From Bdellovibrionales bacterium (GTDB lineage: Bacteria; Bdellovibrionota; Bdellovibrionia; Bdellovibrionales; UBA1609): a stretch of DNA of 11,468 nt. The notes below the pieces were generated by a model that worked only from the letters and a program-made list of their open reading frames with translations, ran no database searches and was not told the DNA's origin. Location of the stretch: contig JAPKGD010000021.1 in assembly GCA_026648125.1 (NCBI GenBank), positions 1-11,468 of the forward strand, read 5' to 3'. Positions 6,941-11,468 of the stretch are shown piece by piece; position 1 is the stretch's first letter; each line of letters starts with the position of its first letter. The position numbers and the translations under genes are program-made.

Positions 6941-8356
6941 TTATTCTGTTTTGGAATTTTGGGTTTCTGATTTAGGCGCTACCGACACGGCATCGCCCTT
7001 ATACTGAGTCATGACTCGCCATGCTTTAAGATAGTTGTAGGCTTGGCCCACTTGAAAGTCTTCAGAGAGCAATCTCTCTCTCGGAGACATTTTCTTTGGA
7101 TCTTTCTCACCATCCGCAGTCCACCAGAATTGTACGGGATTGGTCAGACCCTTGCTCTTTTCCTCTTCTTCCGCCTCAGACAAAAGGTGTCCTTGGATAT
7201 CTTTTTCCCTGCGTATCCGCTTTGTATCCGTCGCCTTTTTTAAAACATCTGTATTGAGGTCCTCAACTGAGACATCGGGGACAATACCTTCCGCTTGAAT
7301 GGAGCGACCACTTGGAGTGTAGTATCGAGCAACAGTCAGCTTTAATCCTGAACCATCCCCCAGCTTCACTACCGACTGAACGCTGCCTTTTCCAAAGCTT
7401 CGCTGTCCCATAATGAGGGCCCTCTTATTGTCTTTGAGGGCACCGGCTAAAATTTCGCTCGCGCTCGCCGAATATTCGTCAATCAATACAATCAATGGAA
7501 AATTGGGAAGAGTGCCGGCACGTTTAGCATAAAGGACCTCTTTGTCCTTCTTGTTGCGGCCGATCGTGCTCACAATTGTTCCCTCGTTCAAAAATAGGTC
7601 GCTGATTTGCACCGCTTGATCCAAGAGTCCACCAGGATTACGGCGCAAATCTAAAATAAGTCCTTTGATCTCTTTGTACTTGGATTGATGTGCCTTCAAT
7701 GCCTTATCTAAATCACTAAATGAGTTCTCAATGAAACTCGTCAGTCGGACATAGGCGTATCCTTCTTCTAGATCTGTGTATTTGGCGGATCGAATCTTCA
7801 CTACGCCTCGAGTAATTACAAAATCCTTTGGCTTTTCAAATCCCTCTCTAAAAATTCCAAGCTTGATCTTACTCCCCGTCTTTCCCTTCATCTTTTGCGC
7901 GGCCTCAGCCAAGCTCAAACCTTTAGTTGAGGTTCCGTCAATTTCTACAATTCGATCTCCCGCTTTAACTCCAGCCTTCCATGCTGGCGTATCTTCGATA
8001 GGAGAAATGACTGTGAGTATTCCATCTTGAACTGTAATTTCAATTCCCAGTCCGCCGAACTCGCCTGCAGTCTCAGATTCAAATTCTTTAAAAATATCGG
8101 GAGGCAAAAAGTTAGTATGAGGGTCCAATTCCCGCATCATCCCTTTTATTCCGCCATAAATAAGTTTTTTGAGATCAACATCTTCAACGTAATACTGTTG
8201 AACGAGATTCAATACTTTGGCGAACAGTTGAAGGTCAGAATACCTTTCCTTCGCTTGAGCCTGGAGAGTATCCCGATTTGGAATAATTACGGCCGCACTG
8301 CCGACGACAACTATGGCCATCAGCCAAAACCTAAAGCGCTTGAGTTGATTTTTCAT
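6941..8356 (-). CDS. ctpA: S41-family C-terminal processing peptidase (CtpA/Prc type)
   Basis: A periplasmic serine protease that trims or degrades proteins by their C-termini. It has about 471 residues with an N-terminal signal or anchor (hydrophobic residues 7-26). A PDZ domain covers about 95-175 (GGLGIEI, AGVKAGDRIVEIDG), followed by the S41 catalytic core. From alignment to the Ctp family, the Ser/Lys dyad is Ser298, the middle serine of SASASE, and Lys323 in FGKGSVQ, with Gln327. The 25-residue Ser-Lys spacing is the usual one. The C-terminus is charged. Start: the frame opens at a GTG at 8371, but that GTG overlaps the region just before AAGGAG, which sits six bases before the ATG at 8356. 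The ATG is the true start. It overlaps envC by 26 bp and ends the division operon; a role in controlling septal hydrolases or their activators is a plausible inference. The symbol is at family level. Confidence 0.93.
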   Translation of the reverse strand: MKNQLKRFRFWLMAIVVVGSAAVIIPNRDTLQAQAKERYSDLQLFAKVLNLVQQYYVEDVDLKKLIYGGIKGMMRELDPHTNFLPPDIFKEFESETAGEFGGLGIEITVQDGILTVISPIEDTPAWKAGVKAGDRIVEIDGTSTKGLSLAEAAQKMKGKTGSKIKLGIFREGFEKPKDFVITRGVVKIRSAKYTDLEEGYAYVRLTSFIENSFSDLDKALKAHQSKYKEIKGLILDLRRNPGGLLDQAVQISDLFLNEGTIVSTIGRNKKDKEVLYAKRAGTLPNFPLIVLIDEYSASASEILAGALKDNKRALIMGQRSFGKGSVQSVVKLGDGSGLKLTVARYYTPSGRSIQAEGIVPDVSVEDLNTDVLKKATDTKRIRREKDIQGHLLSEAEEEEKSKGLTNPVQFWWTADGEKDPKKMSPRERLLSEDFQVGQAYNYLKAWRVMTQYKGDAVSVAPKSETQNSKTE

Positions 8357-9443
8357 TGGATACTCCTTCACTCAAATTGAGCCATGGCTCAGGGTCAATC
8401 GCATCAGAAAAATGGCGAACTTCAAAATATAGTCCAGGCCCAAACCATTTCGACACTCCGCCGCCCTGACCTATCTTCTGCGCTGCGGCCACTTTATCAC
8501 CAAGGGCCACATTAATCTGCTGAAGATGTCCATAGACAGAATAGTAGTGGTCACCATGGTCAATCACCGTGGTCTTTCCATATCCAGGCAGCTCTCCGAC
8601 AAAAGCAACTTTGCCTTTAAAAACAGACGATACATCTTTTTCTTCACTCAGTCTTATAAAAAGGCCCTTGTGAGCTAGGCGAAATCTATATTTTTCATCT
8701 TGAACGACGCCGTAGGACTTCACAATTATTCCCTTGGCTGGAAATTGAAGGCGTCCTTTATTCTCAAAAAATGCTGTATCGAGATCCTGCTCAGAAAGTC
8801 CATCTTCAAACTGTGACTCTCGTAACTTATTTAAGGTCAGAAGATGACGATCGCGAGAATTTTTAATTCGTGCAAGCAGAACGGCTTTCGCCTCTTGCTC
8901 CTTTGCCAAATCCCTTTCTTGACGATCGATGTCGTTTTGAATTTTGGCCAGTCGACGGATCTGAGATTCCAGTTCCCTGCGTTTTCTTTTCAATTGCTTC
9001 AAGCTCCGGTCATAGTCTTTCAGGAGAGAATAGTCGCGATCAGTGATCTTTTTAAGAAACCTTAAGTTGCGATCCAATTCTACGGCTCCTTGCGCCGAAA
9101 AAATGCTGCGAACAGCCGTCTGACCATTGAGTATATACAAAGAGCGAATTCTTCTTCGCATTCCGGCCTTTTGCGCGAGTATTCGACTTTCCAGCTGGGC
9201 AATACTTCGCGCGAGAATTCGCGCATCACCATCTGTAACGAGACGACGGTCCGTCAATCTGTCTCGCTTCTTAGACATATCTTTCATTCGTTGATTCACC
9301 GTAAATAAATTGGCTAAAAGCTGTCGCTCCGCCAATTCTGCTTCAGCCAATTGTTCTTTTGCCTTTTCCACCTCTTGAGAAAGATTTGGCGACTCCGCAT
9401 GGATTTGGAGGGCAACAAGAAAGAGGCTCACAAGCAAGACCAT
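8331..9443 (-). CDS. envC: Murein hydrolase activator EnvC-like, coiled coil plus degenerate LytM (M23) domain
   Basis: A 370-residue exported protein. Residues 1-16 form a hydrophobic signal ending in IHA-ES. A long coiled coil follows, about 18-215, rich in Glu, Lys, Arg and Leu, and then a LytM/M23 domain from about 232 to 356. In active M23 enzymes zinc is held by HxGxD and by two later histidines. Here His258 of HKGLF and His306 of YGHL remain, but the Asp is Phe262 and the last ligand is Tyr339 in LYFEVR, as in E. coli EnvC. That indicates an activator of amidases rather than a hydrolase. The ATG directly follows the ftsX amber stop in the same frame, with GGAG nine bases upstream. In E. 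coli EnvC is recruited and switched by FtsEX, and the operon order supports that here. The signal peptide has no Lys or Arg before the hydrophobic core, and the adjacent stop allows no longer start. Confidence 0.9.
   Translation of the reverse strand: MVLLVSLFLVALQIHAESPNLSQEVEKAKEQLAEAELAERQLLANLFTVNQRMKDMSKKRDRLTDRRLVTDGDARILARSIAQLESRILAQKAGMRRRIRSLYILNGQTAVRSIFSAQGAVELDRNLRFLKKITDRDYSLLKDYDRSLKQLKRKRRELESQIRRLAKIQNDIDRQERDLAKEQEAKAVLLARIKNSRDRHLLTLNKLRESQFEDGLSEQDLDTAFFENKGRLQFPAKGIIVKSYGVVQDEKYRFRLAHKGLFIRLSEEKDVSSVFKGKVAFVGELPGYGKTTVIDHGDHYYSVYGHLQQINVALGDKVAAAQKIGQGGGVSKWFGPGLYFEVRHFSDAIDPEPWLNLSEGVSNEKSTQAL
8363..8368 (-). promoter_or_regulatory. Ribosome-binding site that fixes the ctp start
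   Basis: AAGGAG on the minus strand, six bases before the ATG at 8356. It lies downstream of the alternative GTG at 8371, so that GTG cannot use it. Confidence 0.75.
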
Positions 9444-10367
9444 CTAAATTCGCTCCGCGGCAGCCCAACCTGTGGCAATACGCCGAACTGATAAATAGGA
9501 CCCAAGCGCACCGAACCCAAGACCGAGCAAAAGTACAATTGCGATTTGCGTGCCCGACAGAAAGCCGACTTCTTTCGCGAGACCCCAAAAACCTAAATTT
9601 TCTTCTGCAATTTTTTGCTGCCATTGAAATAAGGCAAAGCAAAGTCCAATCGATAGAATGGACGCGAAAAGACCGATTAGCGCACCTTCCACAATGAGCG
9701 GTCCACGAACGTACCAGGACGTCGCGCCAAAAAGCTCAAGGATCTCAATTTCATCACGGCGCCCTTGGACTGCGGCTCTTATTGCATTTCCCACGATCAA
9801 AAGACTTCCTGCAAGCAGGACGCTCAAGAGAATCCAGCTCGAAGTAGCAAATACCTTCAGCAGTGAGGCGTAGTTCTCCACCCAGCCCTGACCATAGGAG
9901 ACATCATTCACTCCCGGGAGGGAAATGACTCGGCCCGCTAGATCTACCAAAACGTCATAGCTCGACTTTGAATCTACTCCTTCAAGAAGACGCGCTTCAA
10001 AGCTCGCTGGCAAGGGATTGCCAAACTCTGGGTCGCGAAGAAGCTCAGGCGAGTTATTTCCCATCTGCTGCCGAAAGGTTTCTGCGGCTTTTTCTTTTGA
10101 TACAAAATCCACGCTTTTAAAGCGCCCTGAATTTTCAAGGAACGCCTTTACGGCAGACACCTGATCCTGTGAGGCAGCATCTTCGAGAAACACCGCAAAC
10201 TGAACATTGTCTCCCCACCGAGTGAGGATCTTTACAAAGTTGGCTTGAGCAAAGAGAAACAAGGCCACAATTGTGAAAGTTCCTGTCAAAACAACAAGAG
10301 TCGCTATTTGAGTTCCCGTGTGCTCACGCCAACTTCTCGCTAAGCTTCTCAACATGTGCGAAGACAT
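9444..10367 (-). CDS. ftsX: Cell-division permease-like protein FtsX
   Basis: A 307-residue membrane protein with the FtsX layout. A cytoplasmic N-terminus is followed by TM1 (21-43), a periplasmic domain of about 130 residues (44-172, including the VQFAVFLEDAAS strand and a VISLPGVNDVSYGQGWV segment), and three C-terminal membrane helices (174-193, 221-247, 272-293). NAIRAAVQGRRDEIEILELFGAT (194-216) is the characteristic cytoplasmic coupling loop that contacts FtsE. FtsX passes ATP-driven conformational change across the inner membrane to EnvC-type activators at the septum. The ATG immediately follows the ftsE TAG with GAGG seven bases upstream; an ATG four codons later is a weaker alternative. 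Size and motifs are normal. Confidence 0.95.
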   Translation of the reverse strand: MSSHMLRSLARSWREHTGTQIATLVVLTGTFTIVALFLFAQANFVKILTRWGDNVQFAVFLEDAASQDQVSAVKAFLENSGRFKSVDFVSKEKAAETFRQQMGNNSPELLRDPEFGNPLPASFEARLLEGVDSKSSYDVLVDLAGRVISLPGVNDVSYGQGWVENYASLLKVFATSSWILLSVLLAGSLLIVGNAIRAAVQGRRDEIEILELFGATSWYVRGPLIVEGALIGLFASILSIGLCFALFQWQQKIAEENLGFWGLAKEVGFLSGTQIAIVLLLGLGFGALGSYLSVRRIATGWAAAERI

Positions 10368-10994
10368 CTATTGACCTCGAATGATTTGACCTTGGTTAAT
10401 TTCAATAACTCTCTTGCCCTTGCGACGGACAATTTCCACATCGTGAGTGGCTATAAAAACTGTGGTTCCCTGTGCATTCACCTTTTCAAACAATTCCATA
10501 ATCTCGAGACTTAATTGAGGATCGAGATTTCCCGTGGGCTCATCGGCAATCAATACGGCCGGCTGATGAATGAGCGCGCGAGCAATGGCTACTCGTTGTT
10601 GCTCTCCCCCAGACAGCTGCTCCGGCTTGTCCCCTTGGCGATGAGCCAGACCAACCTGCTCTAAGACCTCAGCCACTTTTTTTGTCACTATTCCCGAAGC
10701 GTCGCCACGGACCTCTAGAGGTAATGCTACATTCTCAAAGATCGTGTGCTTCTTCAAAAGTCGAAAATCCTGATAGACAACACCGATACGTCTTCTGAAC
10801 TGAGGAACTTCAAATGATTTGAGGTTTGCCAGATTAAATCCAGCCACGGACACGGCCCCTGAAGTTGGCCTATCATACGCCGAGATCATGCGAAACAATG
10901 TCGTTTTTCCGGCCCCACTTGGACCCGTTAGAAATGCCATTTCTCCCTTATCGATTGTGAGATTCACATCGCGAAGGGCCACCGTTCCACCCAA
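10368..10994 (-). CDS. ftsE: Cell-division ATP-binding protein FtsE with atypical, shortened N-terminus
   Basis: The cytoplasmic ATPase of the FtsEX complex. From the TTG at 10994 the protein has 208 residues: Walker A GPSGAGKTT (24-32), Q-loop Gln75 in VVYQD, signature LSGGEQQ (127-133), Walker B VLIADEP (147-153) with Glu152, and H-loop His184. The C-terminus is complete. FtsE proteins are normally about 220-230 residues and begin with a strand such as MIxFxxVxKxY before GG-AL. Here only VVDLGGTVALRDV is left, because an in-frame TAA occurs at 11006-11004, three codons before the TTG. The first beta-strand and A-loop aromatic residue are therefore missing. TTG has no visible Shine-Dalgarno. 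Either the real start was lost to a rearrangement or assembly join near 11004, or the gene really uses this weak start. The rest of the operon is intact. Gene identity is secure; the 5' end is not. Confidence 0.9.
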   Translation of the reverse strand: MGGTVALRDVNLTIDKGEMAFLTGPSGAGKTTLFRMISAYDRPTSGAVSVAGFNLANLKSFEVPQFRRRIGVVYQDFRLLKKHTIFENVALPLEVRGDASGIVTKKVAEVLEQVGLAHRQGDKPEQLSGGEQQRVAIARALIHQPAVLIADEPTGNLDPQLSLEIMELFEKVNAQGTTVFIATHDVEIVRRKGKRVIEINQGQIIRGQ

Positions 10995-11026
10995 ATCAAC
11001 AACTTAACCCGGAACAACGCCAAAAA

Positions 11027-11227
11027 CTACTCCGGCTTATCCATGAGATATTTGATCTCAATATCAACCCATAATTCCGTTCCATCAAACTGCAACCGTA
11101 TTAATACGATCAGATGACCATCATTGAGTCGGTAAAAAAATATCCCTATCATTTTAACACAGAATCCCTTCCATGCCATTTTGTCATTATTACCTTTTTA
11201 AGTTTGCATCTATGCTTTTTCTGCCAT
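11027..11227 (-). pseudogene. Unrecognised short reading frame broken by two in-frame stops (last 50 codons open)
   Basis: On the minus strand an ATG at 11227 has a strong AGAGGAAG eight bases upstream. It reads MAEKA, then TAG (11212-11210), MQT, then TAA (11200-11198). After that the same frame stays open through KGNNDK, an ATG at 11179 and 50 residues to TAG at 11029-11027. The end (LNDGHLIVLIRLQ, FDGTELWVDIEIKYLMDKPE) has alternating hydrophobic and charged residues like a real beta-rich protein, but I cannot name a family. It could be a small gene inactivated by nonsense changes, a 50-residue gene starting at 11179 with poor Shine-Dalgarno, or chance. The region is AT-rich compared with its neighbours. 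Confidence 0.3.
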
Positions 11228-11250
11228 TTTTTATTCTTCCTCTGTATATT

Positions 11251-11278
11251 ATTATACTATTTGTTGCAGTTTAAGCAA
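11251..11278 (-). promoter_or_regulatory. Possible promoter upstream of the ftsE operon region
   Basis: On the minus strand TATAAT (11256-11251) is a perfect -10 hexamer, with TTGCTT (11278-11273) 16 bases upstream as a weak -35. Transcription would begin near 11244, immediately before the AGAGGAAG motif, and would read through the broken short frame into ftsE. The surrounding AT-richness raises the chance of a random match. Confidence 0.4.
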
Positions 11279-11468
11279 TCCCTTGTCGCAATCCCCTAAA
11301 CTCATTGATTTTTTGCCACACCGCCGGCTTTGCGACCGACGCCGCTTCCGCGGCAGTTACGCTTTCCGGGGAGAATAATTCCATCCGCTCCCGGGCGAAA
11401 ACAGGTTGGTGGTTAACAAGCAGCAAGAATGAAACTCCCCAAAACAGTATTGAGAAGGTGAGGTAGAA
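11271..11468 (-). CDS. C-terminal part of a small exported-protein-like frame entering from the right edge
   Basis: Sixty-five sense codons are open from the right edge to TAA at 11273-11271. The visible part begins FYLTFSILFWGVSFLLL, a hydrophobic stretch, and continues VNHQPVFARERMELF, where VFA followed by Arg looks like a signal-peptidase cleavage site. A short Ala/Glu-rich region ending INEFRGLRQGIA then closes the frame. The start would be only a few codons outside the window if the hydrophobic stretch is a signal peptide, giving a mature product of about 40 residues, either a very small secreted protein or a truncated gene. I recognise no family. The opposite strand is also partly open here, so coding is not certain. 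Confidence 0.4.
   Translation of the reverse strand, partial: FYLTFSILFWGVSFLLLVNHQPVFARERMELFSPESVTAAEAASVAKPAVWQKINEFRGLRQGIA

Noticed and set aside
8357..8371. GTG at 8371 as the ctp start
   Set aside because: The GTG directly precedes the AAGGAG that serves the ATG at 8356, so the five extra residues are not likely to be translated.
9343..9642. 99-codon minus-strand frame crossing the ftsX/envC junction
   Set aside because: It runs out of frame inside two well-supported genes and its Cys/Arg-rich translation resembles no family.
11114..11299. 61-codon hydrophobic plus-strand frame
   Set aside because: Its Phe/Leu/Cys-rich sequence is what AT-rich DNA gives by chance, it has no ribosome-binding site, and it is antisense to the more protein-like short frame.
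11341..11354. GCCGC-TTCC-GCGGC palindrome
   Set aside because: Falls inside the right-edge frame where it encodes an Ala-Ala-Glu-Ala-Ala run, has no T-tract, and is better explained by repeated alanine codons than by a terminator.

Overview
The window looks like ordinary chromosome from a Gram-negative bacterium. My best guess is a Bdellovibrionota or other 'deltaproteobacterial'-type lineage. The clues are the order ftsE-ftsX-envC-S41 protease, a paired ArsA/Get3-like ATPase operon with a TPR lipoprotein, and a trigger-factor gene followed by a small HAMP membrane protein instead of clpP/clpX. This placement is inferred from gene content, not from a search. One sampled line of tig is 50% GC, while the right end has a clearly AT-rich patch.

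Layout. (1) Positions 1-5048, minus strand: a tightly packed five-gene operon read right to left. It runs ArsA/Get3-like ATPase A, ArsA/Get3-like ATPase B, TPR lipoprotein, EI24/CysZ-like membrane protein, and gshA (glutamate-cysteine ligase), which leaves the window at the left edge. Junctions are 16-bp or 4-bp (ATGA) overlaps, or a 12-bp gap. gshA is easily missed because its stop lies outside the window. (2) Positions 5081-6933, plus strand: a good sigma70-type promoter, tig (trigger factor), then a two-membrane-segment HAMP stub protein overlapping tig by ATGA. (3) Positions 6941-10994, minus strand, convergent to region 2: ftsE-ftsX-envC-ctp, the cell-division ABC-like FtsEX complex, its periplasmic LytM-type activator and a C-terminal processing protease. 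The ftsE/ftsX and ftsX/envC junctions are both an amber stop immediately followed by ATG, so all three genes lie in one frame. (4) Positions 10995-11468: the oddest part. ftsE lacks its normal first 10-15 residues and has an in-frame TAA four codons before its only usable start. Upstream lies an AT-rich stretch (about 31% GC over 11101-11280) with a promoter-like element and a short reading frame interrupted by two stops. Beyond that, a signal-peptide-like reading frame enters from the right edge.

Function. Regions 2 and 3 are housekeeping: nascent-chain folding, septal peptidoglycan remodelling and periplasmic proteolysis. Region 1 suggests an envelope or protein-targeting and thiol/stress module built on a Get3-like ATPase pair, but the shared role is inferred only from operon structure. 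I see no tRNA or rRNA, CRISPR array, intact insertion sequence or integrase. I did not find a convincing new multi-gene system. The points most worth a second look are the ftsE 5' junction, the interrupted short frame next to it, and the ATPase-pair/gshA operon.
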